A DNA stretch of 64,000 nucleotides from assembly GCF_000423125.1 (NCBI RefSeq), contig NZ_AUHJ01000009.1, forward strand, positions 62,001-126,000, read 5' to 3'. The translations under genes and the position numbers were made by a program. Shown here in pieces: positions 25,832 through 34,534 of the stretch (position 1 is the first letter of the stretch; every line of letters begins with the position of its first letter). The DNA comes from Haliea salexigens DSM 19537. GTDB lineage: Bacteria > Pseudomonadota > Gammaproteobacteria > Pseudomonadales > Halieaceae. The notes under the pieces are model-generated. The model was not told the DNA's origin and did no database searches. It saw only the letters and a list, made by a program, of their open reading frames with translations.

Positions 25832-26616
25832 CCTCAAAGGTACGCCAATATCTCAGGAAGAGCTTTCGAATTAGGCCGAGCCACTGCTTTTGCCTTGGCG
25901 CCGCAAAAACAGGTACCACGTCATTCTCCGCGATGTTTGCGGACCACTATCGGGCTGCCCATGAGCCGAATGTTGCGGATCTCACGGCGACTGTTGAAAA
26001 GGTCATCCTTGGGGAACTCCGACCACCTGAAATCAAGGACTGGCTATATAAGCGGGACAAGGAGCTCAACCTTGAAGTTGAGGCCTCGCACCCATTGGGA
26101 TATCTGGCACCGTGGCTGCCCGAGGTGTTTCCGGAAGCCAAGTTCGTGATCACCATTCGAGACCCACTGCCCTGGCTCAAATCACGGCTTAACTTTCACT
26201 ACTACAAGACGCCTGAGGTCTGGCAGCGTTATAGAGACTTCATTTGGGGGCGACACCACATAGGCTACCAACTTGAAGAAGCTGTTCTAGAGGAACTTGG
26301 ACTATACTCACTGGATGCATATCTCACTCAGTACTCTGAACAGTACAAACTGCTGTTTAACCATTTGCCAGAGGATAGAACACTAATGCTGCGAACTGAG
26401 CGATTGAGTGATTCTATCGAGATACTCGCTGCGTTTCTGGAACTTGACCCGACGACAATTATAGCGAAGCATGAAAATATTGTAGCAGTCGATTCGAATG
26501 TGATTGACTTACTTCCAACAGCTTTTGTGGCGAGCCGTATCAAGGAAAAGTGCGGCTGGATAGAAGAACGCTTAAGTATTCGAATACCATGTTTTGAACG
26601 CGGGCTATCCGTATGA
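25825..26616 (+). CDS. Sulfotransferase family protein
   Basis: 263 residues. The PAPS 5'-phosphosulfate loop is CFCLGAAKTGTTS near residue 25. The 3'-phosphate site is FVITIRDPLPWLKSRL near residue 110, with the Arg and the Ser of the usual RxxxxxxxS pattern. It lies between the pyruvyltransferase-like gene and a secreted TPR protein, overlapping both (ATGA at its end). It would transfer sulfate from PAPS to a sugar or to another cytosolic acceptor. Sulfated EPS is common in marine bacteria, which fits the presumed habitat. Confidence 0.82.
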   Translation: MLTSKVRQYLRKSFRIRPSHCFCLGAAKTGTTSFSAMFADHYRAAHEPNVADLTATVEKVILGELRPPEIKDWLYKRDKELNLEVEASHPLGYLAPWLPEVFPEAKFVITIRDPLPWLKSRLNFHYYKTPEVWQRYRDFIWGRHHIGYQLEEAVLEELGLYSLDAYLTQYSEQYKLLFNHLPEDRTLMLRTERLSDSIEILAAFLELDPTTIIAKHENIVAVDSNVIDLLPTAFVASRIKEKCGWIEERLSIRIPCFERGLSV

Positions 26617-27260
26617 TGCTTTCCTTTCGGACAATTTTCCTCGTCATTGTAGCAATGAGCCCCGCATCTGTTGCGGCAGATCCCGCCCCTTGGGTCGGTA
26701 TGTCTTTTGGTGGCATAACGTGCAAGGGGGGCAGCGCGGGCAATTTCGGCCCATACGATTACGTCACCGACAAAGAGAAACTCCCTGTCGTCGAAAGACG
26801 CCATTTTACACCGCAGGTTGAACAACTTGTTAAAGGCGAATCGACGCTTGATCCAATGCGTGATGTCAACTACACGTTAGTCAGGTTCCCCAACCACCAC
26901 CGAGCTCTCTATTCCGCAGTACGGTTTTCCTTAGGTGAAGCATCGAACTCTAAGGGGAACTATTCCGCAGAGTGCTACCTCCAAAGAGCTATCAATTTCA
27001 GCCCTTCAGATCCGGTTCCACACATGCTTTTTGGTCTCTATCTACACCGACTGGGCAAACTCGATCAATCACTTAAACATTATCGTGTCGCGGAAAAAAT
27101 GGCTCCAAATGATGCCAATCTACTGTATAACTTCGGACTTGCTCTGTTCGATTCTGGGAATTTCTCTGAATCCTATGAGTATGCCAAGAGAGCCTACGAT
27201 TCTGGAATGGATTTTCCGGCACTCAAGCGAAAACTACAGCAAGCCGGGTACTGGAAGTAA
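26613..27260 (+). CDS. Secreted TPR protein of unknown function
   Basis: 215 residues, starting in a four-base overlap with the sulfotransferase. A signal peptide (LSFRTIFLVIVAMSPASVAA) is followed by about 80 residues without a known domain, including one cysteine (ITCKGG). Then come two to three TPR-like helical hairpins (DPVPHMLFGLYLHRLGKLDQ, NDANLLYNFGLALFDSGNFS). It is probably a periplasmic scaffold for the modification or export of the EPS. It is the last gene of the plus-strand operon. Confidence 0.65.
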   Translation: MMLSFRTIFLVIVAMSPASVAADPAPWVGMSFGGITCKGGSAGNFGPYDYVTDKEKLPVVERRHFTPQVEQLVKGESTLDPMRDVNYTLVRFPNHHRALYSAVRFSLGEASNSKGNYSAECYLQRAINFSPSDPVPHMLFGLYLHRLGKLDQSLKHYRVAEKMAPNDANLLYNFGLALFDSGNFSESYEYAKRAYDSGMDFPALKRKLQQAGYWK

Positions 27261-27336
27261 ATTACAAGAGGTTTGGTGCCGCCATCTTGAGACAATCACT
27301 GGGCCTTGACTGGCCACAAAATTGACTGTCACGCAT

Positions 27337-27365
27337 TGCCTGCAGATCGCGTGGATCTGCAGGCA
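27337..27365. terminator. Perfect 12-base hairpin between convergent genes
   Basis: TGCCTGCAGATC and GATCTGCAGGCA are separated by five bases, between the TPR gene (plus) and the Mur-ligase fusion (minus). There is no T-run on either strand, but the position fits a bidirectional transcription stop. Confidence 0.6.
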
Positions 27366-27379
27366 TCGAACTGATCCCC

Positions 27380-29212
27380 CTAGACAGGCAATTGCTGCAA
27401 CCCAGCCTCAAATGCAGCGACTAGCTGTTGCTGCTCCCTCTCCGAGAGGCTCTGGTGCACCAGCTGCCAGCTCTTGCGAACATCGCCCGGTGGGCGTACT
27501 CCCAGCCTTATCCGACAAAAATCCTGCGTCTGACCTGCTGCGATCATCGACCGTACCCCGAGGTGACCGCCGTCACCACCGCCTCGGCGAACCTTCATTG
27601 TACCCACCTCGAGATCCATGTCGTCGTGAACCAGCACAACACGAGCCAGCTCCTCCGAACCGAGCATACGAAGGATAGTGCTGCCCGAATGGTTGATGGC
27701 CGCAGCCGGCTTCACCAACACTACTCGTTCACCTTCCAGTAGCCCTTCAGCAACTTGCCCCTCGGCTGTCTGCTGCCAGGTTATGTCCTGCTGCTGGGCG
27801 AATGCATCCAATGCAAGATGACCGGCGTTATGTCGGGTCAATCGATATTTGTCTCCGGGGTTCCCTAGCCCTACCAGAATGAAACGACCGTCACCTAGGG
27901 GGATGGCTGGTAGAGCCTCATCAGTGCCATCGACGAGTGCTGACGAGGTGTCACTGCCGGCCAGCGTGAAATCATACAGTCTCGGGCAACTTGTGCAGAA
28001 TTGTGACTTACCACATCGAACTTGCCAGCAAGCGATTGGATCCTCCCGATCAAAAATCAATCTCACGAGATGATCAACCCGGGAAGACCCCTTGAGCAGC
28101 ACCAGGTCACCAGGGCGTAGAACGTCGCTTAAATACATAGAGGCTTGACGCAACTCGCTAAAGCCTCGCAAGCGCTCCCGCTGCTCTGCGGTAGCTCGTT
28201 TGATGGCCCGATAGGCATGAGTTCCAACGAAAATAACTAGATCGGCAATTTCCAGGGCTTTCTCCGCCACCTGCGGGTAGAGCTTGGAAGCTGACCGAGA
28301 GTAATCAGAGAGTGTACCAATCACCATCACCTTGCGCGGAGCTGCCGCATCTCGTATGAAGGCCATTGGAGCGTCCAGCGACCAATAGGGTGCTTTCCAG
28401 TCATCCCTTACGAAGGTCACGCCATCGCTCCTGGTCACCACCTGCATCCGACCCTCACTGGGTTCCAGGGTTTGCAGATTAGCAATAGCCACGGGTAACT
28501 CCATCCCCGTCGCAAGAGCTACAGCCAGAGCACATAGGACGGAAAGAGCGAGGTGCTCACCATACAACCGGGTGGGCACGGCAAATTGCTCCCCATCGTA
28601 GGCCACCCTTAGGGTCAGCGGTTGTGGCCACGCAGATTTGCACTCCAACAACCGCAAATGGGCACCCTCGCTCCACCCCACCCAGATTACGTTTCCGTCC
28701 CACTCCTCTCCCCGCTGCCGCAGCAGAGGATCATCAATATTGAGAATTGCCGTACCATTCTCCGGCAACGCGTTGACGAGGCGAAACTTTTCGTTGGCAA
28801 TATCCTCAAGCCCAAAACCAGACCGGGCATGCTCTCGCTGAAACAGTGTCACAACGGCAATACGCGGTTTAAACAACCTGAGGGGCCAGTCCATAGCACC
28901 AGACTCCCCACCCGAAACCTCCAATACCGCATAGCGATCCTTGCGCCGAATAGAGGCTATGGTTCTGGCTACCATCACCGAGTCGTTAGACGATTGCTGC
29001 GTCTTGGTGACCGCACCCACACAGGACAGTAATCCGGCACTGAGATCCTTGGTGGTGGTCTTGCCAGCACTGCCGGTAATGGCAACAAACTCCACCTTGC
29101 CCGTGAAGGGTCTCCTCATTAACGCGAGCCCCAAGGATGTAACGACCTCGGTGCGCCAGCGAATTGTAGCGACCAAAGCCATAATTCGATTGGTCAAAGC
29201 GGATATAGTCAT
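27380..29212 (-). CDS. Mur ligase fused to a peptidyl-tRNA hydrolase domain
   Basis: 610 residues. Residues 40-400 are Mur-ligase-like: ITGSAGKTTT P-loop (47-54), a central segment, and a C-terminal part with VMVIGTLSDYSRSASKLYPQ as in MurF. A cysteine cluster (CGKSQFCTSC) lies near residue 405. Residues 443-610 are a whole Pth domain with all catalytic residues seen: Asn451 in GLGNPG, His461 in TRHNAG, the Asn in KPAAAINHSG and the Asp in HDDMDL, plus RRGGGDGGHLGVRS. Mur ligases form amide bonds with amino acids; Pth cleaves aminoacyl or peptidyl esters from tRNA. A bifunctional enzyme that uses or edits activated amino acids is plausible. It is not the housekeeping Pth, which is normally a single-domain protein. 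Confidence 0.85.
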   Translation of the reverse strand: MTISALTNRIMALVATIRWRTEVVTSLGLALMRRPFTGKVEFVAITGSAGKTTTKDLSAGLLSCVGAVTKTQQSSNDSVMVARTIASIRRKDRYAVLEVSGGESGAMDWPLRLFKPRIAVVTLFQREHARSGFGLEDIANEKFRLVNALPENGTAILNIDDPLLRQRGEEWDGNVIWVGWSEGAHLRLLECKSAWPQPLTLRVAYDGEQFAVPTRLYGEHLALSVLCALAVALATGMELPVAIANLQTLEPSEGRMQVVTRSDGVTFVRDDWKAPYWSLDAPMAFIRDAAAPRKVMVIGTLSDYSRSASKLYPQVAEKALEIADLVIFVGTHAYRAIKRATAEQRERLRGFSELRQASMYLSDVLRPGDLVLLKGSSRVDHLVRLIFDREDPIACWQVRCGKSQFCTSCPRLYDFTLAGSDTSSALVDGTDEALPAIPLGDGRFILVGLGNPGDKYRLTRHNAGHLALDAFAQQQDITWQQTAEGQVAEGLLEGERVVLVKPAAAINHSGSTILRMLGSEELARVVLVHDDMDLEVGTMKVRRGGGDGGHLGVRSMIAAGQTQDFCRIRLGVRPPGDVRKSWQLVHQSLSEREQQQLVAAFEAGLQQLPV

Positions 29213-29315
29213 CCTTCGGGGTTCCCGTGCTCACGGATAGATTTGAGTACCTCCAAGACGCTGGAGAACCGACACTACCCAACTATTTTTCGGTTTGCGA
29301 TTGAACCATGGCATA

Positions 29316-29343
29316 CGGTGTAGGCTGAGGATACTCTACACCG
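29316..29343. repeat. Perfect 8-12-8 inverted repeat, candidate operator
   Basis: CGGTGTAG and CTACACCG lie 12 bases apart in the 255-base gap between the divergent Mur-ligase fusion and polysaccharide deacetylase. Half-site centres 20 bases apart suit a dimeric regulator bound on one face of the helix. An RNA hairpin is the alternative. Confidence 0.45.
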
Positions 29344-29467
29344 AGCCGCGTACCCATCAAGCCTTAAGCACCGAAAAATCGATTGTCGCACGAAAGTACT
29401 ACGGATAGATCAAAATCACGCTCGCAACGGAGTATAAACTGCGTAAAAATGGTCTCTTCTTCAAACA

Positions 29468-30520
29468 ATGTTAGTGGACGGTTCTTGGGATTTGAAACAC
29501 CTCATACTCGCACTCGCAAAAAGCACCGGGCTCTTTGCCCTCAGCAGGCTCGTCACCGCCAATCAGGTGAGGATACTTGCCTATCACGGAATATGGATGG
29601 GTACGGGCCATTTCGGCAATTTTTTGTATATGAGCGCATGTAAGTTCCAGCGCAGAATGGAGTTGCTGGAAGAGTTGGACTACCCCGTAATCACCCTCAC
29701 TGACGCATTAGCAAAGCGCTGCAGCGGTGAACTACCGCGGGGTGCAACCGTTATCACTATCGATGATGGCTGGCAGAGCACATATGAACATATGCTCCCC
29801 ATCCTACAAACACGCAATTACCCTGCCACAGTTTATCTAACCACTTACTATTGCTTCAATCAGGCACCTGTTGTCGATGTTGCCTTGCAATATTGTATTC
29901 ATCAGATTGACCCAACAAGACACCCTTTCATACATGTACCAGAATATGATCTGGGACCACTTCCCATTGGCACCCGTACCGAGAAAGACCGGGTTCTGGG
30001 GGCCGCATCTGCTGTTGTAGCGCGGCTAGACAACGATTCCGCGAGGCAGCTGTTCTTACGCTCTCTCTGTCAACAAACGGGATTAGACTACGACTTCATG
30101 GCGGCAAACCGCCTCTTTCATCTTATGACTCCGATGGAAGTGAAGAAGATCTCAGAATCAGGCGTCGCGGTGGAATTACACACTCACCACCACAGAATCA
30201 CACACAAGGGCGTAGATTGCCTGGATGCCGAGCTTACAATCAACAGTGAGCGTATACAGGCGATTACCGGTCGTTTCCCCAGCCATTTTTGCTATCCAAG
30301 CGGCCGCTATTCACCCGAGGTCTGGCCAACACTCAGTGAGGCAGGCATAGCTTCAGCTACAACCACTGACATCGGGCTTGTGAACAGTCACTCGGACAAA
30401 TATGCGCTGCCGCGCATTCTGGACGGGCAAAACATTTCGGAATTAGAATTCGAGGCTGAGATGAGCGGCTTTTTGGAGCTGATCCGCCAGGCGCGACAAC
30501 TATTCAGACTTCGTGCGTGA
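29468..30520 (+). CDS. Polysaccharide deacetylase (NodB type)
   Basis: 350 residues. NodB motifs are present: VITIDDGWQSTYEH (motif 1 catalytic and metal Asp), VELHTHHHRITH (motif 2, metal histidines, in an unusual His-rich form) and FCYPSGRYSPEVW (motif 3). The N-terminal part (VRILAYHGIW) is the common beginning of the xylanase/chitin deacetylase group. No signal peptide is evident, so it may act on a lipid-linked intermediate in the cytoplasm. It begins a rightward group with two ATP-grasp genes. Removing N-acetyl groups would expose free amines, the acceptor that the surrounding amide ligases need. Confidence 0.82.
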   Translation: MLVDGSWDLKHLILALAKSTGLFALSRLVTANQVRILAYHGIWMGTGHFGNFLYMSACKFQRRMELLEELDYPVITLTDALAKRCSGELPRGATVITIDDGWQSTYEHMLPILQTRNYPATVYLTTYYCFNQAPVVDVALQYCIHQIDPTRHPFIHVPEYDLGPLPIGTRTEKDRVLGAASAVVARLDNDSARQLFLRSLCQQTGLDYDFMAANRLFHLMTPMEVKKISESGVAVELHTHHHRITHKGVDCLDAELTINSERIQAITGRFPSHFCYPSGRYSPEVWPTLSEAGIASATTTDIGLVNSHSDKYALPRILDGQNISELEFEAEMSGFLELIRQARQLFRLRA

Positions 30521-30583
30521 CCACCGCAACGAAGCCTAACATTAGGGTACTGAAGCCCTAACCATGATTACGAGAATATTAAA

Positions 30584-31675
30584 TTGGCAGATCACTCAAA
30601 AAAAACGCCTCCCGCTACGCTCACTGACATAGTACGTCAGACGCTACAACGAGGGAGGGAGGGCCACCTGCCTGTCTGCCGGCAGGTGGCGGAAATGCTT
30701 GTATTGCGCCTCGCGTACGGATTGGGGCCAAGACACTACCACGTTGCACGACACTGGCGCAGGGAACTCGCCTGGGAATTCAAGACAGGCTTTTGGAACT
30801 ACCCGAAATTCCGCCGCTTCCTAAACACGCTCAACCCTCCGGCATACCAAAAAATCTCGCAGAGTAAACTTAGCGAAAAGGCCGTTTTGGAGCTTCTGAA
30901 AATCCCAACGCCCCGGTTTCTGGGCCGCTTTCATGCACACCTCGGTGTAGCTGAAACAGGTGCTCGCTTGATCAATAGCACAGATTTGACGGAACTATTG
31001 CATAGCCACCCGGAAGTAGATCGACTGTGTTTCAAATTAGTTGAAGGCTACGGGGGCGAGGGCTTTCGCGCGGTAAAAGTAATACGAGAAAAGACATTGA
31101 CCTTCAGTTTACTAGATACAGGCCAGGCAGTAGAAATCCCCAGATTTGTCGACGAGTTTCTGCAACTCACCGCAGGAGCTGACTACGTCATTGAAGAATA
31201 TCTTCAGCAACACCCCAAACTTGCAAGCTTCAACGCTTCCAGCGTCAACAGCCTAAGAATCTGGGCTGTCAGTACAGGTAACAATGGAGCTTTACTCGGC
31301 GCCTTCCTTCGGGTGGGCCGATACGGAAGTCTGGTCGACAATACGAGCCAAGGTGCTCTTGCGTTTCCTATCGACATGGAATCCGGCGAAATAGGTCGAG
31401 GGCTGATCCTAAATATTTGGAACGAAACCTTCGAGTGCCATAAGGATTCGGGAGTGAAAATCACCGGGGAGAGTGTGCCCTACTGGAGCGAGGCCGTGGA
31501 TCTGGCGATACGTGCAGTCGCGGCTTTCCCTCACCTACAATTCGCCGGCGTAGATGTTGCAATTGCTGCTGAGGGGCCAGTTGTTATCGAGCTCAATGTG
31601 GAACCGGACCCAACCGCCAGCATAGTTTTCGATCGACCTCATCGAGAAATTTTTAGCCAGTTCGACACCACTTGA
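30584..31675 (+). CDS. Sugar-transfer-associated ATP-grasp protein
   Basis: 363 residues from a TTG start. ATP-grasp features are KLSEKAVLELLKIPTPRFLG early, FKLVEGYGGEGFRAVKV for the ATP-binding lysine loop, YVIEEYLQQHP, and the final FAGVDVAIAAEGPVVIELNV with the metal-binding Glu and Asn. This matches my recollection of the ATP-grasp family found beside glycosyltransferases in EPS loci, presumed to link carboxylates such as amino acids to sugars. It is followed by a related gene at 31949 after a 273-base gap without a visible gene. Confidence 0.75.
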   Translation: MADHSKKTPPATLTDIVRQTLQRGREGHLPVCRQVAEMLVLRLAYGLGPRHYHVARHWRRELAWEFKTGFWNYPKFRRFLNTLNPPAYQKISQSKLSEKAVLELLKIPTPRFLGRFHAHLGVAETGARLINSTDLTELLHSHPEVDRLCFKLVEGYGGEGFRAVKVIREKTLTFSLLDTGQAVEIPRFVDEFLQLTAGADYVIEEYLQQHPKLASFNASSVNSLRIWAVSTGNNGALLGAFLRVGRYGSLVDNTSQGALAFPIDMESGEIGRGLILNIWNETFECHKDSGVKITGESVPYWSEAVDLAIRAVAAFPHLQFAGVDVAIAAEGPVVIELNVEPDPTASIVFDRPHREIFSQFDTT

Positions 31676-31948
31676 AACAGAGTCAACTACCTAAACTTTG
31701 TGAGGCCTTCGCGCAAGAGCGCAGAATCAAGCACGGGAAAGAGCCAAAATATTTCAGAAAAACCGATGGCACCATGTTCAGCAATCTCGCTCGGAGCAGC
31801 TTAGTTCAGTGACCGAGAATATATTAAGATCGCTTCGTCATCTATTATTCAATAGCCTTTGGGCCAGAGCCCGGGTAACAATGCCAAATACAAACGCTCA
31901 TAAAGATGAAAGACAGGGCTTTTCTGTCTACTCACGAGTAAGTTGACT

Positions 31949-33118
31949 ATGCTTAATCAGTATAAAAATAAGATGATTGAAATTTTCAAGATGGCAGAGG
32001 AGGTACATAGGCAAACCGGTCGTAGCTACCTTACCCAGGCGCAGGACATACGCAAACTTTGTCGGGCCAATTCGACATGCAGAATATGGGATTACTACAA
32101 ACTTGGAATTTACCAACACGAAAACGTCAATGCACGACTAGCTCGCTCGTATCTCGGTGAAAGTTCGCTGGCGGCTGCTAGCGTAGCACTCAACCCTAGG
32201 CACGCAGTGACAGCCGCATGGGACAAGTTAGTTTTCGATATGATCGCTCAGCTTCACGACTTGCCAACGGCACATAATATGGCTGTTTTCAAACCGGCAA
32301 GTGCTCTACCCAGCTATATTCCCCAACCACTCCACACGCGAAAAAGCCTGGTACGCTTTCTGTCCAATCCATCGTCATACCCCTTGTTCATGAAGCCAGT
32401 CCATGCACAACAGAATATTGGAGGCTACTACCTCGACAGCTATAATCCGAGCACCGACACAGTCTCCGTCGGAGCGAGCTCTGAACTGACGTTATCGAAT
32501 CTGATCGAAACGACCATTGATCTACAAAGTGACTTGTACGACAGAAGTGCCGGCTATCTTTTTCAGACGCCCGTTAAGCAGCACGATTTACTGACATCGG
32601 TGACAGGGACAAGCGCCCCATCGGGACTGCGTTTCATCGTCCTCCAGGACCAGCACTCTTCAACCCCCAAAATTCACCGCTGCATTATGAAACTCGTTCG
32701 CCAAGGGAATTACAGCGATAATTTTCACAGTGGTAAAAACGGCAACATGATTGCCTATATCGACCCCGCAACAGGCTCCCTGTCGCAGGCTGTCACTGGG
32801 TACTGGCCCTTTGCGGTCGCCCACCAGTTTCACCCCACAACAGGATACGACCTGCTAAATCTGAAGATACCGATGTGGTCGAAGATAGTCGATACCGTGC
32901 TCAAGGCTTCCAGCGTCTTTGCGACAATGAAAATTCTCCACTGGGATGTGCTCGTTGGGCCAGAGGGCCCAGTGCTTCTTGAGCTGAATGATCTGGGTAG
33001 CACGAGTTTCGTACAACTCCACGGCACAGGGTTAATGGACGATTTTATGACTGATTTCATGCGTCGCAATGGGCAGCTGAAGCACCACAAAGATATAAGA
33101 AACCTGACAGGACAATGA
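31949..33118 (+). CDS. ATP-grasp-like protein, relative of the preceding gene
   Basis: 389 residues from ATG 31949; a TTG six bases earlier is possible. The C-terminus HWDVLVGPEGPVLLELNDLG closely parallels the metal-binding end of the 30584 gene (VDVAIAAEGPVVIELNV). The N-terminal and middle parts have diverged (SYPLFMKPVHAQQNIGGYYL may be the ATP loop). The last 60 residues hold a Gln and the basic tail expected of this family. It is probably another carboxylate-amine ligase acting on an EPS building block. Base composition is clearly AT-richer than the core EPS operon, a sign of separate origin. Confidence 0.6.
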   Translation: MLNQYKNKMIEIFKMAEEVHRQTGRSYLTQAQDIRKLCRANSTCRIWDYYKLGIYQHENVNARLARSYLGESSLAAASVALNPRHAVTAAWDKLVFDMIAQLHDLPTAHNMAVFKPASALPSYIPQPLHTRKSLVRFLSNPSSYPLFMKPVHAQQNIGGYYLDSYNPSTDTVSVGASSELTLSNLIETTIDLQSDLYDRSAGYLFQTPVKQHDLLTSVTGTSAPSGLRFIVLQDQHSSTPKIHRCIMKLVRQGNYSDNFHSGKNGNMIAYIDPATGSLSQAVTGYWPFAVAHQFHPTTGYDLLNLKIPMWSKIVDTVLKASSVFATMKILHWDVLVGPEGPVLLELNDLGSTSFVQLHGTGLMDDFMTDFMRRNGQLKHHKDIRNLTGQ

Positions 33119-33225
33119 CAGCTTCCCAAACTCTTAAACCGTAACCCGCTCTGTCCAACGTTGAATCAAATAACTCCGCGCAAGCACGCGACCCGAACAA
33201 TAGCGCCGAGGCTCAGCAGCAAACC

Positions 33226-34398
33226 TCACCTGCGGAAAAAATCGAATGCTGCACGCCAATACAAGGCACGATCACGCGGAAACCAAAGGTCAGCATGACA
33301 CCGAAGATTCAGCGACCAGAAAATGAAGCCCAATATGGTTCTTAACCGGTCCCTCCAACCAGTTTCCCTACTTTTGAGCAGGGACAGCACATGGCCAATA
33401 TCAGCCGGAAATAGATATCGACAAGAAATGCCAGACGGCGGCGGCCCCAGTGCTGAACGAGTAGAACCGAAAAATGCGTCTGCTTGTAAACAGGGAAAGT
33501 CCTTCCCCGCATAAAGATCGAGATGCAAGTAGCCCCAATAACGTGCGTTTATCTCAATGAACCAGAAGCGATCAGAGTCAGGGTCCCATTTATACTCCAT
33601 CATCGCGACGCCTTCCCAGCCTAGCAGTTCCATTTTCCGCTTGGCATCTTCGAGAAGAGACTGGTGCCAGAACGTCTCACGCAATGACATCATCCCTCCA
33701 TGGAAAGGGTTCATATGGATACCCAATGTCATGCTTTCGGCGCGAAACTCCCCGCGGTGGCGCCATAAACTGACACCCACCTTCCGGCCCGGAGCATGTC
33801 CCTGGCAAATAACGGCCTGATAATTCGGCAGAAGTTCGGCCACGGCTTCCAGGGCTTCGGCAATAGAAAGGCATCGGTGCACCACTGCATTGCCGGTTTC
33901 GCCCAATGCTTTCCCCGCATCACCTTTGACGTAAAATGGCGATGCCACGGACTGCAAGGACAATTCAAGACCCGCAAGCTCATGCGCACCGGTGAGGACA
34001 ACAGAGAAGGGTAGATTGCATGCGCCATCGGGGTGGGCACGGAGGATCGCATCACTATCCACCTTACTCATGCATCCCTCCCAAACATCCTGAGGAACTG
34101 CATCGGGCAGCAGTGGCACAAAACGCTCATAGCGATCACGCACCGCATGAAGGAAGCCTTCGCTTGGCACGATCATATCGACCCGTCGTTCACTGATATA
34201 GTCGTCCAGCCAGCTTGCAAAGTTTCCACTAGCATACGGCGGATGAACAGCAACATCCTCGGCGTAATGTGAATGCAGACCAAGGGCGCTGGCTGATGTC
34301 GCGCAGGCGGTGACGGAATAGCCCGCCCGTCCAAGCGAGCGGATTACACCCAGCATCCCTACGGCGTGAGCGTCCATCACGAGAATACGTTTGCTCAT
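33226..34398 (-). CDS. ATP-grasp carboxylate-amine ligase, paralogue of the 18199 fusion
   Basis: 390 residues. It opens RILVMDAHAVGMLGVIRSLG and carries MMEYKWDPDSDRFWFIEINA followed by RYWGYLHLDLYAGKDFPCLQ. These match the ATP-grasp half of the 18199 gene (MVEFKWNPETKEYCLMEING, DFPAMQAELS), but there is no phosphatase domain. The lysine-containing loop is SPFYVKGDAGKALGETGNAV. It is convergent with the 31949 gene and lies downstream of the PD40 haem protein with a 136-base gap. Expected reaction: ATP-dependent joining of a carboxylate to an amine, substrates unknown. Confidence 0.75.
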   Translation of the reverse strand: MSKRILVMDAHAVGMLGVIRSLGRAGYSVTACATSASALGLHSHYAEDVAVHPPYASGNFASWLDDYISERRVDMIVPSEGFLHAVRDRYERFVPLLPDAVPQDVWEGCMSKVDSDAILRAHPDGACNLPFSVVLTGAHELAGLELSLQSVASPFYVKGDAGKALGETGNAVVHRCLSIAEALEAVAELLPNYQAVICQGHAPGRKVGVSLWRHRGEFRAESMTLGIHMNPFHGGMMSLRETFWHQSLLEDAKRKMELLGWEGVAMMEYKWDPDSDRFWFIEINARYWGYLHLDLYAGKDFPCLQADAFFGSTRSALGPPPSGISCRYLFPADIGHVLSLLKSRETGWRDRLRTILGFIFWSLNLRCHADLWFPRDRALYWRAAFDFFRR

Positions 34399-34534
34399 TA
34401 CTACGCTTCCTTACGCACAGCGCCAGTTACAGAACCTACCGAGGCATCTACTCGCGCCACCCTCCATGCACTGTATCGCGATGAAAGCGAGCGCGCGAAA
34501 ACACCACGGAGAACATCGCTGCGTCATTCCCCCA

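Noticed and set aside
27880-27990. A possible assembly join creating the Mur/Pth fusion
   Set aside because: The frame passes through smoothly with the same codon style, a linker and no stop. The upstream Mur part and downstream Pth part are both complete, so a genuine fusion is the better reading.
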